Part shown: in pieces, positions 1-7,091 of the stretch | Layout of the letters: the number at the start of each line of letters is the position of its first letter | How positions within the stretch are numbered: the first letter of the stretch is position 1 | Source of the DNA: UBA3103 sp002365855 | GTDB taxonomy: Bacteria; Bacillota; Desulfotomaculia; Desulfotomaculales; Pelotomaculaceae | Length of the DNA stretch: 35,299 bases | Reading direction: 5' to 3' | Assembly: GCA_030627625.1 (NCBI GenBank) | Contig: DAOURR010000020.1 | Span: forward strand, 1 to 35,299 | The notes under the pieces: generated by a model | Database searches by the model: none | Told to the model about the DNA's origin: nothing | What the model saw: the letters and a program-made list of their open reading frames with translations, nothing else | Position numbers and translations under genes: made by a program

Positions 1-96
1 GAAGGCTTTAGATAACCAAAGAAGCACTGGTTATGTAGTTGTCTGAGATCAGTTTGCGGGATCAGTAAACTTGTTCAGCAAGCCCTAAATAAATTT

Positions 97-897
97 ATGG
101 CTATTCTGCTGCAGAGGTTTGGTGGGTTTTTTGACACAATCTCATATATAGTCCTTAAGATGCTAATGTTTATAGAGTCATTTTTAATGTGGCTCCCCTG
201 GTGGTTTGTTATAATTGTTGTAATCTACCTGGGCTGGAAATCCACAAAATCGTTATTAACCGCTGTAATTATGGCCCTGCTGCTGATCATGGTAGGCAGT
301 TTCGGTATGTGGGATTTAATGATGCAAACTCTCGCTATCGTTGGCGGGGCTGTCATTATCTCAATATTAGTGGGTATTCCCACAGGTATAATCATGGCTT
401 CCAGCAAAAAAGTCGATGCCTTTTTGAGGCCGGTTCTTGACGGCATGCAGACGATGCCGAGCTTCGTCTACCTTGTCCCCGCGTTAATGTTCTTCGGACT
501 GGGCAAGGTTCCGGGGTTGTTTGCAACACTTATTTACGCCCTCCCCCCGGTTATTCGCCTGACCAGCCTGGGGATAACTCAGGTTCCCGATGATGTGATA
601 GAGGCGGGCAGGGCATTCGGCTCAACCAGAATGCAGCTATTGCTTAAAATACAGCTGCCTCTTGCCATGCCCAGTATTATGACCGGGGTTAACCAGACAA
701 CCATGATGGCTCTGGCCATGGTTGTGATTGCTTCCATGATCGGGGCACGGGGTCTTGGTGAGCAGGTGCTTATATCTATTGGCAGGATTGATGTGGGACG
801 CGGTCTGGAAGCAGGCTTGAGCATTGTTGCCCTCGCTATTGTTATCGACCGTATACTACAGGGGATTGGGACTCGGCGACAGCCGCCTATTGGTTGA
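97..897 (+). CDS. Glycine betaine/proline-type ABC transporter permease (OpuAB/ProW family)
   Basis: This is an integral-membrane permease of a quaternary-amine (osmoprotectant) ABC importer. The 266-residue product has several hydrophobic segments. Its central cytoplasmic loop carries the family's coupling region: QTMPSFVYLVPALMFFGLG near residue 117, then the EAA-like stretch EAGRAFGSTRMQLLLKIQLP and ASMIGARGLG, which match ProW/OpuAB closely. The frame is open back to a stop at 13-15, and there is no good ribosome site before the ATG at 97, so the start is uncertain. The ATPase partner presumably lies upstream, outside the window. No substrate-binding-protein gene follows, because the next gene is convergent. 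The family call is firm; the exact substrate is inferred. Confidence 0.9.
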   Translation: MAILLQRFGGFFDTISYIVLKMLMFIESFLMWLPWWFVIIVVIYLGWKSTKSLLTAVIMALLLIMVGSFGMWDLMMQTLAIVGGAVIISILVGIPTGIIMASSKKVDAFLRPVLDGMQTMPSFVYLVPALMFFGLGKVPGLFATLIYALPPVIRLTSLGITQVPDDVIEAGRAFGSTRMQLLLKIQLPLAMPSIMTGVNQTTMMALAMVVIASMIGARGLGEQVLISIGRIDVGRGLEAGLSIVALAIVIDRILQGIGTRRQPPIG

Positions 898-985
898 GCC
901 CAAGAAAAGGCACTTTATTCAATAAGCACTAAACCAGAAGTGAGATTTTCAAACCATGAAGTTTTATTAATGAGATAAAACAAAA

Positions 986-1018
986 ACCCCTTTACATGCG
1001 CATTACATGTAAGGGGTC
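986..1018 (-). terminator. Intrinsic terminator of the LysM gene
   Basis: A stem of about 12 bp (ACCCCTTTACATG against CATGTAAGGGGT, one bulged A) lies 11 nt past the LysM stop. On the minus strand it is followed by a TTTTTGTTTT tract. It may also stop transcripts arriving from the convergent permease gene. Confidence 0.8.
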
Positions 1019-1028
1019 CGTTTGTTAC

Positions 1029-1931
1029 TTATTGACCTGTTGCTTTGCGAACCATAGCCTGGTGCTCCCCGTCGACTCTGTTTGTTCCGTGGGTGCGGCT
1101 GTTCAGGAAATGCAGGTCAAAGTGTCCATCAAAGTCGTTGCCGTAGATATCCTGGCTCGTGCCGTGCGGCATGCCTGCCATGGAACATGCGACAGGTCTT
1201 CCGTTTAGCCAAACTATGGCGGCGCGGCGTTCCCAGCTCCACTGACCTCCAAAACAACTTTTCATTATTCTGGAGTCCTCTGCGGTTAGAGGTTCACAAT
1301 CAGCATGGTTGGTTCCAAACAGATGGTAAATTTTAAATTGGCGGCCGGTATCAAAGTCCTGGATAGTCACGGTGCTTTTCATAGGAAACATGCCGTTAAT
1401 AAGGTTCCATTCAACAAGTTCGCCGAATTGAGCGTTGTATGTTTCGGCGGGACGGGAAACCGCACCTCTGCTTACCGTTTGGCTGGCAACAGAACTCCCG
1501 GGTATAACAAGTTCCTGACCCACGTACAGCATATCGTTATTCAGGCCATTGGCCGCCTTGAGTTGTTCCACGGTAGTTCCAAATCTGTTGGCAATCAGCC
1601 ATAAGCAATCACCGTTGGAAACCGTGTAATTTTGCGACTCACCGGTAGCTGGAGCCGGGCTTGTAACTGGTTGGGACGAATACACACCCCCCGGTATTAC
1701 AAGAATCTGACCAATTTGAAGGAAATCGGAACTCATGCCATTGGCCGCCATCAGTTGTTCCACGGTGGTTCCGTATTTATTGGCGATTAGCCATAAGCAA
1801 TCACCATTGGAAACCGTGTAATTTTGCGATTCACCGGCAGAGGCTTCCCTGCATAAAAAAGAACCGTAAAAAACGTTGATAACCAGTAGATTAACTAGAA
1901 ATAAAAACAACAATAGTTTCAGCCGGATCAT
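1029..1931 (-). CDS. Secreted protein with two LysM domains and an uncharacterised C-terminal domain
   Basis: This is a probable exported cell-wall-binding protein of 300 residues. Residues 1-32 form a hydrophobic signal or anchor segment. Two LysM peptidoglycan-binding domains follow at about 37-80 and 101-144; they are nearly identical to each other (NYTVSNGDCLWLIAN in both), so the duplication is recent. A Ser/Thr/Pro linker leads to a C-terminal domain (about 166-297) rich in His: H209, H256, H270, H274, H281 and H290, with the motif GHFDLHFLNSRTHGTN. I have seen this domain in other Firmicute wall proteins but cannot assign it an activity. The start is supported by GAGGGGG a few bases upstream. 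The upstream leader carries a c-di-GMP-I riboswitch, so expression probably follows the sessile/motile second messenger. Confidence 0.88.
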   Translation of the reverse strand: MIRLKLLLFLFLVNLLVINVFYGSFLCREASAGESQNYTVSNGDCLWLIANKYGTTVEQLMAANGMSSDFLQIGQILVIPGGVYSSQPVTSPAPATGESQNYTVSNGDCLWLIANRFGTTVEQLKAANGLNNDMLYVGQELVIPGSSVASQTVSRGAVSRPAETYNAQFGELVEWNLINGMFPMKSTVTIQDFDTGRQFKIYHLFGTNHADCEPLTAEDSRIMKSCFGGQWSWERRAAIVWLNGRPVACSMAGMPHGTSQDIYGNDFDGHFDLHFLNSRTHGTNRVDGEHQAMVRKATGQ

Positions 1932-1986
1932 TTACACCCCCTCTAATCGATTCAAATTTTACCTGTAAAGGGAAACTGACATAGAA

Positions 1987-2109
1987 GCTACCCGGTAGCC
2001 CGGCGATCATGGCACAATACACAATAGGTGTCGTAAAAAGCTATCCTTTTGTGCTTTAGACCCGTTGCTTTGCGCCCCCAACTTTCGCAGGGTTTGCCCT
2101 TAGCAGGTA
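1987..2109 (-). promoter_or_regulatory. Cyclic di-GMP-I (GEMM-I) riboswitch upstream of the LysM gene
   Basis: Read on the minus strand, the leader contains the diagnostic GEMM-I blocks in order. AGGGCAAACC comes first, then a GCGAAAGT hairpin loop (GAAA tetraloop), GGGGGCGCAAAGC (tetraloop receptor side), ACGGGTCTAAAGC, and finally GCCATGATCGCCGGGCTACC. TACCTG at the 5' end and CGGGTA at the 3' end can close the basal helix. The apical part of P3 is longer than usual. No intrinsic terminator is obvious between the aptamer and the gene, about 55 nt downstream. GCTACC in the aptamer's 3' strand can also pair with the adjacent GGTAGC, which is a possible switching element. The aptamer call is secure; the direction of control is unknown. 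Confidence 0.93.
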
Positions 2110-2223
2110 TGGAAGAACCATTCTACACAATATTGTAATTTCCTCCCCTTTATGCCAAAAAAACTAGGTAGGATTTCCAGGAGCCGTGATATCTTTTAAT
2201 AAAGCAAACAAGAGCTCAACTAT

Positions 2224-2252
2224 TTGCACAGGAGTTGTTTGTATGGTAATAT
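2224..2252 (+). promoter_or_regulatory. Probable sigma-A promoter for yebC
   Basis: TTGCAC at 2224-2229 and TAATAT at 2247-2252 are separated by 17 bp. Transcription would start near 2259, giving a leader of about 130 nt. Confidence 0.5.
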
Positions 2253-2389
2253 GAAACAAAATAAATAATGGAATATTCTAAAGGGCATTTGAAGTTATGA
2301 TTTAATGGATTTCTTATACCAGATCAAATAAACCGAGCGCTTTGCGCTTTCTTTTTATGAAAGACGTATTTTTGGAAGGAGGACCACTT

Positions 2390-3121
2390 ATGTCCGGTCA
2401 CTCAAAATGGGCAACGATTAAACGCAAGAAAGCTAAAGTGGATGCCCAGCGCGGTAAGATTTTTACTCGTTTGGCCAGAGAAATAATCATAGCCGCACGA
2501 CAGGGAGGTGGCGATCCCGAGGCCAATGTTCGTCTGAAAGCAGCAATACAAAGGGCGAAGGAAGCAAATATTCCGAATGATAATATCTCGCGCGCAATCC
2601 AGAGAGGTTCCGGTGAACTGGGAGGTGCAAATTTTGAGGAATTTACGTATGAGGGTTACGGCCCAGGCGGCGTGGCGGTGTTAATTGAGATTATGACTGA
2701 TAACCGCAACCGCACGGCAGGTGAAATCAGGTACATTTTTTCAAGGAGCGGCGGCAGTCTGGGGGAAACAGGGTGTGTGGCGTGGATGTTCAAAAATAAA
2801 GGGTTAATAACAATTGAGAAAGGTAGCCAGAAAATCGACGAAGATGAGCTGATGCTTTTAACCCTTGACGCAGGTGCAGAAGATTTTAAGGTGGAAGAAG
2901 ATACTATCGAAATTATTTCTGAGCCGGAGGACCTTCAAGCTGTAAGGGCTGCGCTGGAAAATGCGGCAATTGAAACAGCACTTGCTGAAATCACCATGAT
3001 TCCGCAGAGCACAATAAAGCTTGAGGGACAGGAAGCAGAACAGGTGATGCGCCTGATGGATGCGCTGGACGAGCACAACGACGTGCAAAATGTATACGCA
3101 AACTTTGAAATAGAGGAATAG
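2390..3121 (+). CDS. yebC: YebC/PmpR family protein (DUF28/TACO1 family)
   Basis: The protein has 243 residues, the family's usual length. It opens with the signature MSGHSKWATIKRKKAKVDAQ and contains the conserved IPNDNISRAIQRGSGE, the EGYGPGGVAVLIE segment and the TDNRNRTAGEIRYIFS motif. YebC proteins were first described as transcriptional regulators; recent work implicates members in relieving ribosome stalling at proline-rich sequences. The chosen ATG at 2390 has GGAAGGAGG seven bases upstream. An upstream in-frame TTG would only add sixteen unrelated residues. It is followed directly by a terminator, so it is probably monocistronic. Location next to ruvCAB is a common bacterial arrangement. 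Confidence 0.96.
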   Translation: MSGHSKWATIKRKKAKVDAQRGKIFTRLAREIIIAARQGGGDPEANVRLKAAIQRAKEANIPNDNISRAIQRGSGELGGANFEEFTYEGYGPGGVAVLIEIMTDNRNRTAGEIRYIFSRSGGSLGETGCVAWMFKNKGLITIEKGSQKIDEDELMLLTLDAGAEDFKVEEDTIEIISEPEDLQAVRAALENAAIETALAEITMIPQSTIKLEGQEAEQVMRLMDALDEHNDVQNVYANFEIEE

Positions 3122-3127
3122 GAAGCG

Positions 3128-3158
3128 CCACCCTGGCAAAAGGGTGGTTTTTTATTTA
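3128..3158 (+). terminator. Intrinsic terminator after yebC
   Basis: CCACCCT (3128-3134) pairs with AGGGTGG (3141-3147) and is followed by TTTTTTATTT. Confidence 0.9.
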
Positions 3159-3224
3159 ATGAATGTATTATCTAAATTATGGAAATAATATATTATGATT
3201 AAGATGATGCTTGGGGGGATCATC

Positions 3225-3854
3225 GTGGGCTCATACAAGAAAAATATTTACAAATATCTCGCTGTTGTCGTATTTATCGTCTCTGTCTCAGCAGGATTTT
3301 TATGGGGAACGGGCTTTACAAGTCCTCCCGATCCCAAGCCTGAAGCAGTATTCCGTTCGCCGTCCAGTTACTTTAAACCCAAGGTAACAGCAGATACACT
3401 GCTGATCAGAGACAAAGAATACCTCTGCGGCGACCTGGAAAAGATTTCAGAGGAAAAAGCGCCGGATGAGCTCCTGGGAATGGAAATAAAAGACCTTAAA
3501 GAAAAGTTTCCCGCAGAAGAAGGTTGGTCGGTACACTTCACCCAGACAGGGTTTTTGACTCTGACCGCCAAAGTGGATGAATTCTGCCCAATTCATAATA
3601 AGTACAGGCACTTGGGTTTATATAACGAGATGGTTGCAGTTTATGAAGGGCCTTTGGGTTATAACGGAAAAATTTTAAGGGTTGAAAACATCCCATTGGA
3701 GTCGCTTGATCCTGACTTTAGGATCAAATTGGAGCAGGCTATGGAGTTTAACAAGCAGGTCAGGGCGGTAGCCGAGGAACTGAGGAATGTGCTGGAATAT
3801 GACAATGACGATTCTCTTAACGCAGCCCTGGAAAATCTCGACGAACATAGTTAG
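3225..3854 (+). CDS. BofC-like C-terminal domain protein with N-terminal membrane anchor
   Basis: This 209-residue protein has one N-terminal hydrophobic segment (about residues 9-30), which should place the rest outside the membrane. The C-terminal part, from about residue 88, resembles the BofC C-terminal domain: GWSVHFTQTGFLTLTAKV, FCPIHNKYRHLGLY and VAVYEGPLGYNGKILRVE. In Bacillus, BofC lies in the intermembrane space of the forespore and restrains SpoIVB, delaying sigma-K activation; that role here is inference. The GTG at 3225 is preferred because GGGGGG sits six bases upstream. An upstream ATG at 3195 has no such site. The gene has its own terminator and sits between yebC and ruvC. Confidence 0.75.
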   Translation: MGSYKKNIYKYLAVVVFIVSVSAGFLWGTGFTSPPDPKPEAVFRSPSSYFKPKVTADTLLIRDKEYLCGDLEKISEEKAPDELLGMEIKDLKEKFPAEEGWSVHFTQTGFLTLTAKVDEFCPIHNKYRHLGLYNEMVAVYEGPLGYNGKILRVENIPLESLDPDFRIKLEQAMEFNKQVRAVAEELRNVLEYDNDDSLNAALENLDEHS

Positions 3855-3867
3855 AACATAGTTAAAA

Positions 3868-3902
3868 AAAAAACCCAATCGTAGAGGATTGGGTTTTTTT
3901 TC
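3868..3902 (+). terminator. Intrinsic terminator after the BofC-like gene
   Basis: AACCCAATC and GATTGGGTT form a nine-bp stem around a GTAGAG loop, flanked by an A-run before and a T-run after, so it could act in both directions. Only 35 bases separate it from ruvC, and no clear promoter is visible there. Confidence 0.9.
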
Positions 3903-3937
3903 GTAGAATTAAGCTCTGGTGAGGGAGGGGTGGTCTT

Positions 3938-4426
3938 TTGTTGATCATGGGAGTGGATCCCGGTATTGCCATAACCGGCTACGGCCTGATCAGATATGAC
4001 GGCCGCAGCTTTTTATTGGTTGACTGCGGCTGTATTTTGACAAAGGCAAAGACTCCTCTGGCCCTGAGGCTTTATACTCTACACAATGAGTTAACCAGTA
4101 TTATAAAGCAGTACTGCCCGGACCAATTCGCCATTGAAGAGCTGTTTTTTAACAAGAATACACGTACTGCCCTGGCGGTTGGGCATGCCAGGGGAGTCGC
4201 GATCCTTGCCGCGGCTGGTTCCAGCCTGCCTGTTTTTGAGTATACGCCTCTGGAGGTTAAACAGGCTGTGGCAGGTTTTGGCAGGGCGGAAAAAACCCAG
4301 GTACAATACATGGTCAAGTCTATTCTCTCGCTACCGGAGGCGCCTTCTCCAGATGACGTTGCCGATGCTCTTGCGGTTGCAATCTGTCACGCAAATATGT
4401 ATTCTTGGGAGAGGAAATTGAAATGA
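3938..4426 (+). CDS. ruvC: Crossover junction endodeoxyribonuclease RuvC
   Basis: RuvC cuts Holliday junctions held by RuvAB. The product has 162 residues. The N-terminus MLIMGVDPGIAITGYGLI holds the first catalytic Asp (D7), FAIEELFFNKNTRTA holds the Glu near 67, and the C-terminal SPDDVADALAVAICHA holds the remaining acidic residues, so the active site looks complete. The TTG at 3938 aligns exactly with the family N-terminus and follows GAGGGAGGGGTGG. The stop overlaps the ruvA start (ATGA), which indicates translational coupling in ruvC-ruvA-ruvB. Confidence 0.97.
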   Translation: MLIMGVDPGIAITGYGLIRYDGRSFLLVDCGCILTKAKTPLALRLYTLHNELTSIIKQYCPDQFAIEELFFNKNTRTALAVGHARGVAILAAAGSSLPVFEYTPLEVKQAVAGFGRAEKTQVQYMVKSILSLPEAPSPDDVADALAVAICHANMYSWERKLK

Positions 4427-5016
4427 TCTCTTTTATAAAAGGGAAGTTAGCGGATATTCAGCCTGCATCCCTGGTGCTGGATGTTGGCGGCATAGGCTTG
4501 AAGGTGCAGGTGCCCCTGTCTCTTTATCACAGTCTGCCGGTCCAGGGTAGCGATATTATGCTTTACACCCATCTGGCTGTTCGTGAGGATGGTTTTTCAC
4601 TCTATGGTTTTCAGGAACAAAGTGAACTGGATTTCTTTCTGAAGCTTTTAAACGTCTCGGGGGTGGGTCCTAAAGGAGCTCTAGCTATCCTGACCATGTA
4701 TTCTCCCGGTGAGCTGGGCCGTGTCATTGCGAATGAAGATGCAGACTCTCTAACTAAGGTGCCCGGGGTCGGTAAAAAGACTGCAGGGAGGATCATCCTT
4801 GAGTTGAAAGACAAGGTATTGGTAACGCATGTAATTGGGGATGCGGGATCGGGAGGTCGAGGCAGGGAGATTGATGCTGCGGAAGCGCTTGAAGCACTGG
4901 GATATTCTCCAGCCGAATCACGCAGTGCAGTCAAAAAAGCCAGCGCGAATCTGGATGAAAGCACCCCTGTTGCCGAGCTGGTCAAGGCCGCCCTGCGTGT
5001 ATTAGTAAAGAAGTAA
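4423..5016 (+). CDS. ruvA: Holliday junction branch migration protein RuvA
   Basis: RuvA binds four-way junctions and loads the RuvB helicase. The product has 197 residues: an N-terminal OB fold (MISFIKGKLADIQPASLVLDV onward), two helix-hairpin-helix motifs (LLNVSGVGPKGALAIL and LTKVPGVGKKTAGRIILELK), and a C-terminal RuvB-contacting domain (AAEALEALGYSPAESRSAVK) after a short flexible linker. The ATG overlaps the ruvC stop by four bases; GGGAGAGG lies just upstream. Confidence 0.97.
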   Translation: MISFIKGKLADIQPASLVLDVGGIGLKVQVPLSLYHSLPVQGSDIMLYTHLAVREDGFSLYGFQEQSELDFFLKLLNVSGVGPKGALAILTMYSPGELGRVIANEDADSLTKVPGVGKKTAGRIILELKDKVLVTHVIGDAGSGGRGREIDAAEALEALGYSPAESRSAVKKASANLDESTPVAELVKAALRVLVKK

Positions 5017-5084
5017 TAGCCGGATGCTTAATATGGCGCGAACATGTGTGCTGATGTAACAGTATGGACAGAGTAGATGCTGTT

Positions 5085-5110
5085 GAGGTGTATAATAGAG
5101 GTGTATAATG
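5085..5110 (+). repeat. 13-bp tandem duplication spanning the ruvB ribosome-binding site and start
   Basis: GAGGTGTATAATA (5085-5097) is followed immediately by GAGGTGTATAATG (5098-5110), differing at the last base. Each copy carries a Shine-Dalgarno-like GAGGTG and a TATAAT. The second copy ends in the first ruvB ATG. Confidence 0.9.
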
Positions 5111-6136
5111 ATGAATGATAGGATTATCTCTGCAGCGGTAAGGCCGGAGGATTTTGAGGCTGACCTAAGTCTCCGTCCCAGCAGGCTGGAGGAATACATA
5201 GGACAGGAGAAAGTCAAGGAGACTATCTCGGTTTTTATTCAAGCGGCCCGGGGGCGGGGGGAGGTTCTGGATCATGTTCTCCTGTTTGGCCCGCCGGGCT
5301 TGGGGAAGACCACCCTGGCCAATATCATTGCGCACGAAATGGGAGTAAATATCAGGGTTACATCGGGCCCTGCGATTGAGCGGCCGGGTGACCTGGCAGC
5401 CGTACTGACCAGTTTAGCCCAGGGAGATGTTTTATTTATAGACGAAGTACACCGGCTGAGCAGGACGGTCGAGGAAGTTCTTTACCCTGCCATGGAGGAT
5501 TATGCTCTTGACATAGTCATAGGGAAAGGGCCGGGCGCCCGCTCTTTAAGGCTGGAACTGCCGCGCTTTACGCTGGTGGGAGCCACAACCCGCGCAGGCC
5601 TCCTTACGTCACCTCTTAGAGACCGCTTTGGTGTCGTCAGCAGGCTTGATTACTACCTTCCAGAAGAACTGGAACAGATCGTGAGCAGGGCGGCTCGAAT
5701 CCTCGGAGTAAAAATTACGGACGATGGCTCTTTAGAGATCGCATTCCGCTCCAGGGGAACACCAAGGGTTGCTAACAGGCTTTTAAAAAGAGTCAGAGAT
5801 TATGCCCAGGTTCGGGCGGACGGTGTAATAAATCATAACGTAGCAAAAGATGCCCTTCAGTTTTTGGAGGTTGACGAGATGGGGTTGGATCATGCTGACA
5901 GGAGGCTGCTATTAGCCATCATCCAAAAATTTGGTGGAGGGCCTGTGGGTCTGGAAACCCTGGCCGCGGCTACCAGCGAAGAGGCTGAAACGCTGGAGGA
6001 TGTTTATGAACCATACCTAATCCAGATGGGAATGCTTGCCCGGACTCCCCGGGGACGTATAGCGACTGCCACGGCTTTCCGACACTTGGGCCTTACCCCT
6101 GCCGAAGGGGAAACAAGACAAAAAACTTTTCGGTAA
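5108..6136 (+). CDS. ruvB: Holliday junction branch migration ATPase RuvB
   Basis: RuvB is the hexameric AAA+ motor that drives branch migration with RuvA. The 342-residue product has Walker A GPPGLGKTT (about 61-69), Walker B FIDEVHRL (about 110-117), sensor 1 around LVGATTRAG with the arginine finger following in PLRDRFG, and the C-terminal winged-helix domain with GGGPVGLETLAAATSEE. The sequence starts ATGATG. GAGGTG is four bases from the first ATG and seven from the second (5111), so the second may be the main start. It lies 91 bases after ruvA, with a duplicated ribosome site in the gap. Confidence 0.97.
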   Translation: MMNDRIISAAVRPEDFEADLSLRPSRLEEYIGQEKVKETISVFIQAARGRGEVLDHVLLFGPPGLGKTTLANIIAHEMGVNIRVTSGPAIERPGDLAAVLTSLAQGDVLFIDEVHRLSRTVEEVLYPAMEDYALDIVIGKGPGARSLRLELPRFTLVGATTRAGLLTSPLRDRFGVVSRLDYYLPEELEQIVSRAARILGVKITDDGSLEIAFRSRGTPRVANRLLKRVRDYAQVRADGVINHNVAKDALQFLEVDEMGLDHADRRLLLAIIQKFGGGPVGLETLAAATSEEAETLEDVYEPYLIQMGMLARTPRGRIATATAFRHLGLTPAEGETRQKTFR

Positions 6137-6210
6137 TACTGCCGAAAGCATCTGTCAATAAAATGGCAATACTATTAAAAAACGTTAACGCACATTTCTA
6201 TTAGGAGTGC

Positions 6211-6768
6211 TTGGATATTAGAATACTTCTTCACAACTGCTGCGCCCCCTGTTCTATCTACCCGGTGGACTATTTAAGGGAAAAGGGTTTTATGGTTCAA
6301 GGATATTTCTTTAATCCTAATATCCACCCCTACACCGAGTTCACAAAGCGTTTGGATGTCCTAAAAAATTACGCTGCTGAAGTTGGCCTTAAAATGGTTT
6401 TTGACGAAAGCTACTGTCTGGAGGAGTTTATACAAGGAGTAGCGCACAGGGAGTCAAACCGCTGCCAGGTCTGCTATGCCCTGCGTTTGGAACGCGCCGC
6501 ACGGGTGGCTAAAAGAGGAAAATTTGACTGTTTCAGCACGACTCTGCTGGTCAGCCCCTTCCAAAAGCACAATTTAGTGCGGGAAATCGGCCAGGCTGCA
6601 GGTGATAAGAACGGAGTACCTTTTTACTACACAGACTTTAGGCCGGGCTATAAGGATGCTGCGGCCAGGTCCAGGGAATTAGGCATGTACAGGCAGCAAT
6701 ACTGCGGGTGTATTTACAGTGAAAAGGAGCGGTATTACCGGCCGCCTAAAAAGGGGAAAAGTGATTAA
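6211..6768 (+). CDS. queH: Epoxyqueuosine reductase QueH
   Basis: QueH (formerly DUF208) reduces epoxyqueuosine to queuosine in the anticodon of GUN tRNAs and is unrelated to the cobalamin-dependent QueG. The 185-residue product has the expected cysteines: LLHNCCAPC (C10, C11, C14), RCQVCYALRL (C85, C88) and YCGCIYS (C165, C167). These fit the adjacent-Cys pair and Fe-S/metal site known for the family. The TTG start at 6211 follows TAGGAGTGC. Downstream queA and tgt supply the earlier steps of the same modification, so the location fits the function. Confidence 0.95.
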   Translation: MDIRILLHNCCAPCSIYPVDYLREKGFMVQGYFFNPNIHPYTEFTKRLDVLKNYAAEVGLKMVFDESYCLEEFIQGVAHRESNRCQVCYALRLERAARVAKRGKFDCFSTTLLVSPFQKHNLVREIGQAAGDKNGVPFYYTDFRPGYKDAAARSRELGMYRQQYCGCIYSEKERYYRPPKKGKSD

Positions 6769-6771
6769 CTG

Positions 6772-6987
6772 ATGTGGGACTCGCTTGCTAAGACGATCTT
6801 GTTTATTGGTTTATTCTTGATCCTGGCGGGAGGATTGATGCTGACAGGCGGCAAGCTGTTCGGGCTAGGCCGTCTGCCCGGTGATATCTTTATCCAAAGA
6901 GGCAACTTCACCTTTTATTTTCCATTAAAAACCTGCATTATATTAAGCATTTTGTTGACTATAGCCCTCAGCTTATTCCGCCGGTAA
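6772..6987 (+). CDS. DUF2905 family small membrane protein
   Basis: This 71-residue protein has two hydrophobic segments, about residues 7-28 and 50-68, around the conserved GKLFGLGRLPGDIFIQRGNF. That pattern is typical of DUF2905, a family with no known function. It begins three bases after the queH stop and is probably co-translated with it. The transcript's terminator hairpin overlaps its last two codons. Confidence 0.85.
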   Translation: MWDSLAKTILFIGLFLILAGGLMLTGGKLFGLGRLPGDIFIQRGNFTFYFPLKTCIILSILLTIALSLFRR

Positions 6988-7015
6988 GGCATTTAGCCTC
7001 CCGGCGTTTCTTTTT
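6979..7015 (+). terminator. Intrinsic terminator overlapping the DUF2905 stop codon
   Basis: CGCCGG pairs with CCGGCG, with an inner AGGC/GCCT helix, followed by TTTCTTTTT. It probably ends the ruvC-DUF2905 unit and separates it from spoIID. Confidence 0.85.
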
Positions 7016-7091
7016 AAGGGGTTCAAGAAGGAAAATTGTACCTGCTTGTCGAAAATTTTCCCTTAAAGCTTTTTTGACGGAGGGCTGCAGG

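Larger units (their letters stand above)
1932..2389. other. Divergent intergenic region between the LysM gene and yebC
   Basis: This 458-base non-coding stretch holds the minus-strand LysM leader with its c-di-GMP aptamer and the plus-strand yebC promoter. Just before yebC a short AGCGC-TTT-GCGCT hairpin is followed by TTCTTTTT (about 2335-2357). That could be a weak leader terminator or attenuator, but a five-base-pair stem is not convincing. I see no coding frame with a ribosome site. Confidence 0.6.

Noticed and set aside
1..15. End of an upstream ATPase gene
   Set aside because: A stop in frame 1 at 13-15 would fit the tail of a coding region, but five codons cannot support a call.
6120..6152. 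Hairpin at the ruvB end as a terminator
   Set aside because: CTTTTCGG/CCGAAAG is a fair stem, but on the plus strand no T-run follows; the T-rich side is on the minus strand, where there is no gene.
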